DNA of 64,000 bases from Brachyspira pilosicoli (lineage in GTDB: Bacteria; Spirochaetota; Brachyspiria; Brachyspirales; Brachyspiraceae), in assembly GCF_036997485.1 (NCBI RefSeq), contig NZ_JAWLPU010000004.1:62001-126000 (forward strand), read 5' to 3'. Of the stretch, positions 35,899 to 44,756 are shown piece by piece. Position numbers and translations under genes: made by a program. Below the pieces are notes generated by a model. It did not search any database and was not told the origin of the DNA. It saw only the letters and a list, made by a program, of their open reading frames with translations. The first letter of the stretch is position 1; each line of letters opens with the position of its first letter.

Positions 35899-36702
35899 AT
35901 GGCAAAAATAAGTGAAGTAGCTAAGGCTGAATGTGTTAGAAGACAAAACAAATATAAAGATTTACTTTCTGTTGTAGAATCTAAATTAAATAAATTAGAA
36001 AAAGAGATATCTTCCATAGATGATGAATTATTGGCATCATATAAAAAGATAGATTTGGCAGTTTTATATATCAATGCTTCATCATTAATAGCAACTTCCT
36101 GTTATGTGGCAATAGATTCTATAGATGTAAGATCAGAAAATCAGCTTAATGATGGAAGAAGATATATTAACAAGGCTATTATTTTGCTTGAAGAGGCTTT
36201 AGGAAATCATTCTGATGATTCGCTTTCATTAAATGAAAATATACATGAATATTTAAAAGATAAGCTTAATGATGAATGGAGATATAAGTTTATATGTTCA
36301 TTTGGGTATGTTATAGACTTTTTTAAATACTGTTATGGAGAAACTTCTAAATGGCTTCAAAATTTTTATGAGATAGAATGGCGTTTTGCCCTAATATCGA
36401 AAAATATAATAGATTTTAAAAATTATATAAAAGAGCTAAGCCCTGATGTGGAAGGCTATATTTATAGGGTTAAGCTTATGAGATTATCAAAATCTTTATT
36501 ATCAGCAGCTGCCGAACAGCAAAGAACAAAGTATGAATTAAAAGAAAGAAGATTAGATGATATGAAAATAGCTCTTAATTTAATAGCTGCTTTAAGAAGA
36601 ATAAATGTATATCTTAATGAAACAGAAGAGGCAGAATCACAGAAAAAGATTTATGACCTTTGGAAAAAGAAAATGGACGACGACATTAAAAAAATGTCTT
36701 GA
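35899..36702 (+). CDS. Coiled-coil protein of unknown function
   Basis: 267 aa, largely helical, no signal or membrane segment. A coiled coil is evident at about 10-50 ('LLSVVESKLNKLEKEISSIDDEL') and again near the C-terminus ('QQRTKYELKERRLDDMK'). An aromatic-rich middle ('FGYVIDFFKYCYGETSKWLQNFYEIEW') separates them. I do not recognise the family; it may be spirochaete-specific. GGAG precedes the ATG, and it follows the histidine kinase closely, so it may act in the same signalling path. Confidence 0.7.
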   Translation: MAKISEVAKAECVRRQNKYKDLLSVVESKLNKLEKEISSIDDELLASYKKIDLAVLYINASSLIATSCYVAIDSIDVRSENQLNDGRRYINKAIILLEEALGNHSDDSLSLNENIHEYLKDKLNDEWRYKFICSFGYVIDFFKYCYGETSKWLQNFYEIEWRFALISKNIIDFKNYIKELSPDVEGYIYRVKLMRLSKSLLSAAAEQQRTKYELKERRLDDMKIALNLIAALRRINVYLNETEEAESQKKIYDLWKKKMDDDIKKMS

Positions 36703-36831
36703 TAAGTTTTTTTATATTATACTTGTTTGAAATGTAATTGATAGAGTTAGTTATATAATTTTTAATATAAGTTTAGTTATAAGATAATGTTTTATATGTT
36801 GTATAATTAATTATTTTTTAGTATATAAAAA

Positions 36832-36990
36832 TGCAGTTCTTTTGGTTCTTTTATACCAATAAAAGAACTGGGGGTGTGGGGGCAAAGCCACCACAAATAA
36901 TAAAAACATAAAAATTTTTAAGTTTATAATAATTGTTCTTTTTCCCGCCGCTACGTTCTGCGGGCTTCGTCAAAGAACCCAAAAGTGTAA
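36832..36990 (+). repeat. Dispersed hairpin repeat, full copy
   Basis: Left end TGCAGTTCTTTTGGTTCTTT; right end, as reverse complement, TTACACTTTTGGGTTCTTTG, giving imperfect terminal inverted repeats. Internal CAGTTCTTTT/AAAAGAACTG pairing, hairpin GTGGGGGC-aaa-GCCACCAC, then TTGTTCTTTTTCCCGCCGC and GGGCTTCGTCAAAGAACC. It matches the 9610 copy along its length with base changes that keep most hairpin pairs. It fills most of the gene-free stretch 36703-37083. Confidence 0.75.
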
Positions 36991-37083
36991 GTTAAGAAAG
37001 TAATACTAATTATATTTTACATACTAAATATTAAACTAAAAACATATAAATATTTATTAATTTAGTTTTGAAACAAGTCTATT

Positions 37084-38331
37084 TTACTCTGCTATTATAA
37101 TATCATCTTCATATTTTAAAGATTTTACTGTTATAAGTTCTTTTTTATTTAGAGTTTTATCACTTTTGAACTTTACTTTTAAATATTCTCCGCTTGTACC
37201 TATATAATAATTATTTTCCAAAACCTCTTCAACGATAACATCTAATTTTCTACCTAAAGCATTATTATAATAATTATCTTTCATTTTGTTGTTTAATTCA
37301 TTTAAAAGTTTTGCTCTTTTTAATTTTCTTCTATATCCTATTTTATTCGGCATTTTTGATGATGGGGTATTTTCTCTATCTGAATACCTAAATACATGCA
37401 TTTTTATAAACTTTGACTTTTCGCATAAATTGTATGTATCATTAAAATCATCATTTTCTTCTTCTGGAAAACCCACCATTACATCAGTACTTATTGCCAT
37501 ATTTGGATTAACTTTATATAGCTTTTCTATGGAAGTTAAATATTCTTCTCTTGTATATCTTCTGTTCATTAGTTTTAATATTTTATTGCTTCCAGATTGT
37601 AATGGAATATGTGCATGAGGGGATAATACGTCTTTATTTTTAAAAAGGTTTATAAGCTCATCATCAAAATAAATTGGCTCAATAGATGAGAGTCTTATTC
37701 TAATGCCGTATTTAGAAGAATGCTCTAATATATTTTTTAGTATATCAGCAAATTTTATTTCGTTGTTATAGTTGTAAGAGCCTAAATTAAGACCTGTTAA
37801 TACTACTTCTTTATAATTGTAATCATTCGCAATTTTTATAGCCTCATATATTTTATTTGGCTCAAGGCTTTTATGTTTGCCTCTCACTCTTGAAACTATA
37901 CAATAACTGCAAAATACTTCGCATCCATCTTGTATTTTTAAATATGCTCTGCTTTGCTCCTGTGGGAAAAATATTGTGGATTTTATTTCTTTGTTTGTAT
38001 CTTTTTGTATAGTATTAAATATAATTTGTGCTGCTTCTTCTTTATGGTCATTATTAATTGTGATAATATTTTTATTTTCTGTAGTGAAGCCTTTCTTTGA
38101 AACATAACAGCCTATTAAAAATATTTTTTTTTGTTCTATATCTTCCAATTTTTCTAAGTAGGAAACTAATTTTTTATCACTGTCATTTGTTACGGTGCAT
38201 GTATTAATTGCTATTGCATCTGCTTCTTTTAGGGTTGTGATATTTGCTCCCATATTTTTTAATTCGTAGGCTATCTTTTCGCTTTCGTATTGATTAAGTC
38301 TGCATCCGAATGTGTGTATGTGTATATTCAT
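37084..38331 (-). CDS. mtaB: tRNA (N6-threonylcarbamoyladenosine-37) methylthiotransferase
   Basis: 415 aa radical SAM enzyme that makes ms2t6A at position 37 of ANN-decoding tRNAs. The N-terminal UPF0004 domain supplies three Cys for the auxiliary cluster ('FGCRLNQYE', 'NTCTVTNDSD', 'IGCYVS'). The radical SAM cluster is 'CEVFCSYCIVSRVRG' (CxxxCxxC). A short TRAM domain follows at about 345-415. The opening 'HTFGCRLNQYES' separates the MtaB/YqeV branch from MiaB and RimO. Single gene, divergent from ftsZ. Confidence 0.93.
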   Translation of the reverse strand: MNIHIHTFGCRLNQYESEKIAYELKNMGANITTLKEADAIAINTCTVTNDSDKKLVSYLEKLEDIEQKKIFLIGCYVSKKGFTTENKNIITINNDHKEEAAQIIFNTIQKDTNKEIKSTIFFPQEQSRAYLKIQDGCEVFCSYCIVSRVRGKHKSLEPNKIYEAIKIANDYNYKEVVLTGLNLGSYNYNNEIKFADILKNILEHSSKYGIRIRLSSIEPIYFDDELINLFKNKDVLSPHAHIPLQSGSNKILKLMNRRYTREEYLTSIEKLYKVNPNMAISTDVMVGFPEEENDDFNDTYNLCEKSKFIKMHVFRYSDRENTPSSKMPNKIGYRRKLKRAKLLNELNNKMKDNYYNNALGRKLDVIVEEVLENNYYIGTSGEYLKVKFKSDKTLNKKELITVKSLKYEDDIIIAE

Positions 38332-38515
38332 TTATTTCTCTCTTTGTATTAATAAAAAACTCTATTTATTTTTTGTTTATAAACAATAACAAATTATATA
38401 ATAACATATTTTTTTATTTTTACTACTTGCAGAAAATTTTAATTATGTTAATATAATTATGTTTAGTAAAATGCCGATAATATCTTTATATTAAATTATA
38501 TTCAGTGGAGTATAT

Positions 38516-40300
38516 ATGGATAGCAAGTATCGTATAGAATTAGATGAAAATTCCAAAGGGAGCATGGCAATGAATTCTTATAATAATCTCTCATCATTAG
38601 ACACAGTAATCAAAGTTATAGGTGTCGGTAACGGCGGATGTAATGCTATAAACAGAATGATAGCTGAAGGATTAGAGAATGTAGATTTTATAGCTATGAA
38701 TACCGATGCACAGGCGCTATCTCGTTCTAATGCTCCTACTAGAATAGTTTTAGGTGACAGAGTTACACAAGGTTTAGGCGCAGGTACAGACCCAGAGAAG
38801 GGTGCTGAGGCTGCAAGAGAAGATGTTGCTAAAATAGAAGAGATTGTAAGCGGTGCTAATTTAGTATTTATTGCGAGTAGTTTTGGAGGCGGTACTGGTA
38901 CAGGTGCTAGTCCTGTGGTGGCAGAGGCTGCTAAAAAGGCTGGTGCTTTAACTATTGGTGTTGTAACTAAGCCTTTTGAGTATGAAGGCAGACTTAAAAT
39001 GGAGCGCGCCGAGGCTGGTATAGAAAAAATGCTTACAGTAGTAGACTCTCTTATCATTATACCTAATGAAAACCTTTATGATATGGTTGATATGGATAAT
39101 TATAAATATGAAGAGGCTTTAGCGGTTGTTGATGATATATTACGTCAGGGTGTTCAGGGTATTTCTGATATAATTACACAGGTTGGATTTATAAATGTTG
39201 ACTTTGCCGATGTAAAAACTATGATTTCTCTTTCTAATGGAAGGGCTCATTTGGGTATTGGTGTTGGTAAAGGTGATGATAGGCTTCATAAGGCTATTAC
39301 TAATGCATTTGAAAATCCGCTTTTAGATGTTGCTAGTATTAAAAATGCGAGGGGAATACTTGCTAATATAGTTTGTCCTAAAGATTTTGGTATGAAAGAG
39401 TATAGAGAAGCAAGCAAGATTATTAATAACTATGCTAATGAAAATGCTAATATAAAAATTGGTGTTTGTACTAAAGAAGAAATTAAAGATGAAATTATTG
39501 TTACAATAGTTGCTACTGGTTTTGATAATAACTCAAATAATACTGAAGAAAAAAAAATAGAAGATAAAGAATCTAATACAATAAAAGATGATAAAGTAAA
39601 TGATGTTTCTAATGAAGTAAAAAACAATGGTGTAGAAAATAATTCTAATGATATTAAAGAAACTCAAAAAATCAATTTTGTTGTAGATGAAATTAATGCA
39701 AATGAAGCAAATATAGAAAATTCAAATGATATAGAAAGTAAAAAAATTGAAACTATTATAGGAAATCATATAAAAAGTATAAATAATATAGAGAATATAG
39801 AAAAAATAGAAAATAAAGTAATAGAAGAAGAAATAGAAAATCATGATGATATTTCAAATAATAAATATGTTATCAATTTTAAAAACAAGATAGAAGAGAT
39901 GAAAAAACCTGTAATATCTAAAAGCGGTTTTAGCAGATTAAATCTTGAAAATGAATTAAAGTCAAATAACTTAGATGTTAATTTATCTAGCGATAATATA
40001 TTAAATAGTAATAATGTTGCAGAAGAATATGAGGAAGAATTAGAGCATAATAAAATAAATAATAATATACAGGAAAGAAAAGAATATAAAGCAGCAGCGG
40101 AACTTTATAGTGTATTAGAAGAAGAAACTAATACAGAAAAAAGAACTATAGCTCCTTTTGAGATTATACCTGAAGATGAAATGCAAAAGCATAATAATTT
40201 AGGAGCTAAGCTGCCATTTGCAGATGAGAGTGTAGATACAGATTATGAAAAGCCAGCATTCCTTAGAAGACAATTACAGGTAAGAAATATTAATAGATAA
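38516..40300 (+). CDS. ftsZ: Cell division protein FtsZ with very long C-terminal linker
   Basis: Tubulin-like GTPase of the division ring, 594 aa against about 350-400 usual. The core covers about 25-335: 'GVGNGGCNAINRM', the GTP-binding signature 'FGGGTGTGASP', and the T7-region 'ALAVVDDILRQG'. The core ends at 'VTIVATGF'. A low-complexity Asn/Glu/Ile/Lys-rich linker of about 240 residues follows, then the conserved C-terminal peptide 'KPAFLRRQ', which normally binds FtsA and other partners. GTGGAG precedes the ATG. It heads a cluster with a TPR protein (11-nt gap), coaE and a SPOR protein. Confidence 0.96.
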   Translation: MDSKYRIELDENSKGSMAMNSYNNLSSLDTVIKVIGVGNGGCNAINRMIAEGLENVDFIAMNTDAQALSRSNAPTRIVLGDRVTQGLGAGTDPEKGAEAAREDVAKIEEIVSGANLVFIASSFGGGTGTGASPVVAEAAKKAGALTIGVVTKPFEYEGRLKMERAEAGIEKMLTVVDSLIIIPNENLYDMVDMDNYKYEEALAVVDDILRQGVQGISDIITQVGFINVDFADVKTMISLSNGRAHLGIGVGKGDDRLHKAITNAFENPLLDVASIKNARGILANIVCPKDFGMKEYREASKIINNYANENANIKIGVCTKEEIKDEIIVTIVATGFDNNSNNTEEKKIEDKESNTIKDDKVNDVSNEVKNNGVENNSNDIKETQKINFVVDEINANEANIENSNDIESKKIETIIGNHIKSINNIENIEKIENKVIEEEIENHDDISNNKYVINFKNKIEEMKKPVISKSGFSRLNLENELKSNNLDVNLSSDNILNSNNVAEEYEEELEHNKINNNIQERKEYKAAAELYSVLEEETNTEKRTIAPFEIIPEDEMQKHNNLGAKLPFADESVDTDYEKPAFLRRQLQVRNINR

Positions 40301-40311
40301 GGGTTATAGCG

Positions 40312-42207
40312 TTGAAGATATATAAAATTTTTTGTTTATTTGTTTTAACAGTATGCAGTGTTTTGGCACAGAGTTATGATGATGCTTTAAATCTCTATAA
40401 TAATAGAAATTATGAAGCATCTATCTCTGTGCTAAATTCATTAAATATTAAACCAAGTAATATCAATGAATATCTGCTGCTTATAGACAATTATATAAAA
40501 CTTCAAAATTATACTATGGCGCAAACTCTTATAGATGATGCTTATAGATATCATTCAAGAGATTATAGAGTTTTAGAGAAAAAATTAACTATAGAGCTTA
40601 TCAATAATAAGAATAATGAAGCAAGAGCTACAATTAACCAAATTAAAGCTTTAGACAGTAAAAATTATCTTGCCAACTATGCTGAGGGAGCATTAAGTGA
40701 GAGAGTGGGGTATTATAAAACTGCTATGAGCTTATATGAAAGGGCTATGATATTAAATAAAAATAGGAGTGAAGCTCCTGTGGCACTTGCATATTTAAAG
40801 CTTGCTAATGGAGATAAAAATACGGCTTTAGATTTATTTAATCTTAATATAAAAAATAATCCTAAAATGGCTGAATCTTATTATCATTTGGCTAATTATT
40901 ATTATATAACTGGTAATTATAATGCATCTTTAAATGAAATTAAAAATGCTTTTTATTATTATACAAATTATAATGATGCAAAAATATTACAGGCAAATGT
41001 TTATATGGCTTTAGATAGATACAATGATGCTATAGCTATATTAGAATATATTCCAGAGTCAAGTTTCAAAGATGATACTAAAAATTATTATATAGGCAAT
41101 GTTTATGAGAAGGCTAATAATTTTCCTAATGCTAAAAATGCCTATATAAATTATTTAAGAGTAAAACCAGAAGATGAACTTGGCAGATTAGCTTATGAGA
41201 GAGTTTTATTTAATACTAATCCTCAAGCTGATTATGAAAGAGACAGAGCTGCTTTATATTATGCTAATAAGGCTTCTTACTATACAAGACTTGCTGATAA
41301 AATTCGCTCTCAAGCATATTTAAAACACATGTTAAAATTAAATCCTGCTAATACTTATGCAAGACTTATGCTTTCAGATGTATATAAAAGAATGGGATTA
41401 GAAGAGAAAGCTTTAGAGGAATTAGAGATTGCTAAAAATGTTAATCCTAATAATAAATCTATTGTTTATAAATATGACAGCTATAAAAGACAATTGGATA
41501 AAAATATAATTTCAAGAACTTGGGGCATAGATAATCAGTATAATATAGATAAGCCAGGTTTTACAGTTGCTATAGCGGATACTATTAATATACAAAAAGA
41601 CAGTCCAATGTTTTTAAATACTGCATTATATCAAACATTATCTTACGTGCTTCCGCAGTATGGCAGATTTAATGTTGTAGATATTTATAATACTTATTAT
41701 TCTGAGAGAGATTTATATCAAGAATTAAAAAGAAGAAATGCTGATTATTATTTAAGAGGTTCTACATTTAGCGGATATGATAATATTACTTTAATGCTTG
41801 ACTTAGTAGATGTTAATACAGAGAGAGTTGTTACTAATTTTACTATCACTACAAGAGGCAGAGATAAAATGATGACTGCTGCTGTTATGGCTGGAAATGT
41901 TATCAATAATACAGTGCCTTTCTATTCTAAAATAATTAAAATACATAATGACAATATATATATTAATGCAGGCAAACTTCAAGGCTTAAGCAATAATATG
42001 AATATGATGATATATAATACAACTAAAGCAGAATTAAATATGACTAATGCCGAAACTATTGGTATGGCTAAAGTGATAACAGTTGATGAAAATGTATCTT
42101 TAATTAAACTTATAGATAATAGAGCTTTAAACAAACTTAATATAAATCAAATAACAGTTCCTTATATTACTAATACAGTAAATACAAATATTACTGCTGT
42201 TAATTAA
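40312..42207 (+). CDS. Secreted TPR protein with FlgT/CsgG-like C-terminal half
   Basis: 631 aa, starting at TTG (40312) with AAGGG eight bases upstream. Signal peptide about 1-19 ('CLFVLTVCSVLA'). Tetratricopeptide-like repeats fill about 20-390. The C-terminal half (about 405-630) looks like the CsgG/FlgT type of periplasmic domain: 'RFNVVDIYNTYYSERDLYQ' and 'DYYLRGSTFSGYDNITLMLDLVD' followed by 'IIKIHNDNIYINAGKLQGL', which recalls the FlgT C-terminal beta domain. Located between ftsZ and coaE; a role in the envelope at division or in flagellar assembly is a guess. Confidence 0.65.
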   Translation: MKIYKIFCLFVLTVCSVLAQSYDDALNLYNNRNYEASISVLNSLNIKPSNINEYLLLIDNYIKLQNYTMAQTLIDDAYRYHSRDYRVLEKKLTIELINNKNNEARATINQIKALDSKNYLANYAEGALSERVGYYKTAMSLYERAMILNKNRSEAPVALAYLKLANGDKNTALDLFNLNIKNNPKMAESYYHLANYYYITGNYNASLNEIKNAFYYYTNYNDAKILQANVYMALDRYNDAIAILEYIPESSFKDDTKNYYIGNVYEKANNFPNAKNAYINYLRVKPEDELGRLAYERVLFNTNPQADYERDRAALYYANKASYYTRLADKIRSQAYLKHMLKLNPANTYARLMLSDVYKRMGLEEKALEELEIAKNVNPNNKSIVYKYDSYKRQLDKNIISRTWGIDNQYNIDKPGFTVAIADTINIQKDSPMFLNTALYQTLSYVLPQYGRFNVVDIYNTYYSERDLYQELKRRNADYYLRGSTFSGYDNITLMLDLVDVNTERVVTNFTITTRGRDKMMTAAVMAGNVINNTVPFYSKIIKIHNDNIYINAGKLQGLSNNMNMMIYNTTKAELNMTNAETIGMAKVITVDENVSLIKLIDNRALNKLNINQITVPYITNTVNTNITAVN

Positions 42208-42216
42208 TAATTATTT

Positions 42217-42834
42217 ATGAGAAACATTATAGGTGTATATGGTCTTATCTGTTCTGGTAAGAGTTCTTTTTCTAAGCTTCTTGCAAAAGAGCTTGATGCT
42301 TTTTATATAGATGCTGATAAGCTTGGTCATGAGGCTTTAGAAAATAAAAAAGATATTATTTTAAAAGAGTTTTCTAATAGCATATTAGATTCAAACAATA
42401 ATATAGATAGAAAAAAGCTTGGAAGTATTGTATTTTCTAATAAAAAAAAGCTTAAAAAACTTCAAGATATTACTTATTCTTATATAGAAAAAAAAACAGA
42501 AGATTTAATAAACTCCACTGATAAAGATGTTGTTATAGAAGCTGCTTTAATTATGAGGAGCAATATATATAAACTTTGTAATAGTTTAGTTTTTGTTAAT
42601 GCCAAAACTTCCAATATATTAAAAAGAATGCAAAAAAGTAGAAATATATCAGAACATAATGCAAGAAAGATATTAAAAATGCAAAGAGATGTAAAAAATA
42701 AGAAACTCTATGCCGATATTATTATCAACAATATGAGAGATTATAATCATTTGGTAATTATATCTCGAAAATTAGGATGGCATTATGGAAATGAATCAAA
42801 AAGAAAACATGGAAGAAAGAGATTATTCTACTAA
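42217..42834 (+). CDS. coaE: Dephospho-CoA kinase
   Basis: Final step of coenzyme A synthesis, 205 aa. P-loop 'GLICSGKSSFSKLLA', substrate region 'FYIDADKLGHEAL', and lid segment 'RMQKSRNISEHNARKILKMQ'. The P-loop has the CoaE-typical G(x)SGKS arrangement. It starts 9 nt after the TPR gene and overlaps the following SPOR gene by 50 nt, indicating co-translation. The ATG has no clear ribosome-binding site, so it depends on the upstream gene. Confidence 0.9.
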   Translation: MRNIIGVYGLICSGKSSFSKLLAKELDAFYIDADKLGHEALENKKDIILKEFSNSILDSNNNIDRKKLGSIVFSNKKKLKKLQDITYSYIEKKTEDLINSTDKDVVIEAALIMRSNIYKLCNSLVFVNAKTSNILKRMQKSRNISEHNARKILKMQRDVKNKKLYADIIINNMRDYNHLVIISRKLGWHYGNESKRKHGRKRLFY

Positions 42835-43657
42835 ATTGAATAATAAGCAAACAAATAATAGAAGAACATTGTATATAGTTAATTTTACACCTATAAGACT
42901 ATTAGTATTTTCTGTAAGTGCTGCTAGTTTAGTATTGTTTATATTTGTTATAGGTTTTCATTTGGGTTCTTCTAAGGCAAGCTATGCTTCTAATAATAGT
43001 GCAGATGTATCAAGTGATATACTTATGAGAGAGAATAATAATGTTATTAATAATTTAGATACTACTGATACTTTAGCTATGGCTGATAATTTAAATAGTC
43101 AAGAAAATAACATGCAAGAATCTAACTTTGTTGATTCAAATATAGATAATATTGAGCCTTTAAATAATAATGCTTCAAGCGTAAGTAGCAGCAGTATTAT
43201 TAGAGAAGGTGTATCTTCAGAAGACAGATATAATGAATATACTAAAAATTTAGCTTCAGAACTTGATGCAATTAATGCAAATATTAAAGGAGAACAAACT
43301 CCAAATTCAACATATACACCTCCCGAGCAAATGATAGCTAGTGTTAAACCTATAGAGAAAAAAGAGGTAACTACAACTGTGCCATATACTAAATCATCTT
43401 CTCAAGATTCTATTTATTTTATACAAGTAGCAGTTGGTTTTGATAAAGATAATACTTATTCTGCAAGAGATACATTAAAAGTTAAATATCCAAAAACTTT
43501 TGTTAAAGAAGAAGTAGGCTCAGATGGAAAAACTATGTACAAATTAAAAATAGGCAGGTATGAAACCAGAGAAGATGCTCAGAAGGTTTTAGCTGAGATT
43601 AAAAAGAATCCTGTATATAAAGATAGTTATATTTATTCCGATAAGAAGATAAGTTAA
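42785..43657 (+). CDS. SPOR-domain membrane protein
   Basis: 290 aa, type II membrane topology: short cytoplasmic tail, membrane segment about 38-58 ('LLVFSVSAASLVLFIFVIGF'), a long Ser/Asn-rich periplasmic linker, then a C-terminal SPOR domain (about 205-285; 'SIYFIQVAVGFDKDNTYSARDTLK' and 'YKLKIGRYETREDAQKVLAEI'). SPOR domains bind denuded glycan at the division septum, as in FtsN and DedD. With ftsZ in the same cluster this is a likely divisome protein. The start overlaps coaE by 50 nt; AGGAT lies eight bases before it. Confidence 0.85.
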   Translation: MEMNQKENMEERDYSTKLNNKQTNNRRTLYIVNFTPIRLLVFSVSAASLVLFIFVIGFHLGSSKASYASNNSADVSSDILMRENNNVINNLDTTDTLAMADNLNSQENNMQESNFVDSNIDNIEPLNNNASSVSSSSIIREGVSSEDRYNEYTKNLASELDAINANIKGEQTPNSTYTPPEQMIASVKPIEKKEVTTTVPYTKSSSQDSIYFIQVAVGFDKDNTYSARDTLKVKYPKTFVKEEVGSDGKTMYKLKIGRYETREDAQKVLAEIKKNPVYKDSYIYSDKKIS

Positions 43658-43689
43658 TATTTTAAAGATATCCTAAAAGTTATTGTTAG

Positions 43690-43732
43690 TCCCCTTTTGA
43701 AGTTAAAGCTTTGAGAGGGGATTATATTTTTT
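43690..43732 (+). terminator. Terminator of the ftsZ-coaE-SPOR cluster
   Basis: TCCCCT (43690-43695) pairs with AGGGGA (43716-43721), extended by imperfect inner pairs, followed by TTATATTTTTT. It lies 32 nt after the SPOR gene. Confidence 0.7.
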
Positions 43733-44618
43733 AAAAGAGCAGCATCTCTTCTTTTTGCGCATTAATTTTTTCTTTATGTAAATCTTCTCTTGATTTGTAT
43801 GATATATTATATTTTTCTTCTAATACTTTTATTTTTTTATACATTTTATTTTTATAATCATCTTTAAGAATGCCGTTGCTTCCATAAATATATAAATATT
43901 TTTTATAATGATATGGAAATTTTTCTCTAACAAAGTTTAAAAATATCTTTCTGCATTCTCCGCAGAGTTTTAAAGCATCGTAAGCACAGTAATCTATATT
44001 ACATTCTTTTGCTGCTTTAAAAATATTTTCTAATTCATCTTCTGTGATGAAAGGCATTACAGGCATTGTATGAATTGCAACTGTTGCTTTTGTTTTTTTG
44101 AACTCTTTTAATATTTCTAATCTTCTTAATGGGCTTATTACATTAGGCTCTATGAGTGATGAGAGTTTTTCATTTAATGTTGTTATAGTAACAGCTATTC
44201 TAACAGGAACTATATTTGAAAGCTCATCTATCAAATCAAAATCTCTTAATATTAAATCACTTTTTGTTGATATACACATAGGAGTTTTATATCTTATAAG
44301 AAGTTTTAATATATCCCTCATAAGTTTATAGTCTTTTTCGCACTCTTGATAATTGTCTGTAACGCTTCCTAAGTTAATAATCTCTCTTTTCCAATTTCTT
44401 GATGATAACTCTTTTTCTAACATTTCTGCAATATTTTTCTTTACAAATATCTCACCAAAAAAATCTCTTGAGTTAATATATTTATGAGAATATACAGCAA
44501 AACAATAGTAACACTTATGAATACAGCCTCTATATATGTTTAAATCATAACAGAAACCGTATCTATTATTTATTTTATTTAGTGCTGATTTACAGTTAAT
44601 TTCTCTATATTTAATCAT
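43731..44618 (-). CDS. Radical SAM protein, SplB-like
   Basis: 295 aa. The [4Fe-4S] motif is 'RGCIHKCYYCFA' (CxxxCxxC). The layout follows the SPL/Rv2578c-type radical SAM family: 'VTDNYQECEKDYKLMRDILKLL', 'TKSDLILRDFDLIDEL', 'SLIEPNVISPLRRLEIL'. Additional Cys in 'DALKLCGECRKIF' may bind a second cluster or metal. A GTG two codons earlier (44624) is possible, but AAGGG (44624-44628) is spaced for the ATG at 44618. Spore photoproduct lyase proper is unlikely in a non-sporeformer. Substrate unknown. Confidence 0.82.
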   Translation of the reverse strand: MIKYREINCKSALNKINNRYGFCYDLNIYRGCIHKCYYCFAVYSHKYINSRDFFGEIFVKKNIAEMLEKELSSRNWKREIINLGSVTDNYQECEKDYKLMRDILKLLIRYKTPMCISTKSDLILRDFDLIDELSNIVPVRIAVTITTLNEKLSSLIEPNVISPLRRLEILKEFKKTKATVAIHTMPVMPFITEDELENIFKAAKECNIDYCAYDALKLCGECRKIFLNFVREKFPYHYKKYLYIYGSNGILKDDYKNKMYKKIKVLEEKYNISYKSREDLHKEKINAQKEEMLLF

Positions 44619-44756
44619 AAACACCCTTATATTTATATACTATATTAATATATATTATATATTTTTGCAAGTTAAGTTTTAATAAAATTCTTTAGTAAGT
44701 TTAATATATTTCGATATAGTTAATGGATTATTTTAAATAAAGGCAATTTTTTAATT

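Noticed and set aside
38373-38386. Perfect 14-bp palindrome TTGTTTATAAACAA between mtaB and ftsZ
   Set aside because: In DNA this AT-rich, palindromes of this size are expected by chance several times in 64 kb; no second copy or promoter alignment supports an operator.
38578-39057. 159-codon minus-strand open frame inside ftsZ
   Set aside because: Antisense to the highly conserved FtsZ core; composition and lack of a ribosome-binding site mark it as a shadow frame.
43731-44618. Spore photoproduct lyase as a specific name for the radical SAM gene
   Set aside because: Only the general family layout is visible; the organism type does not sporulate, so the substrate is left open.
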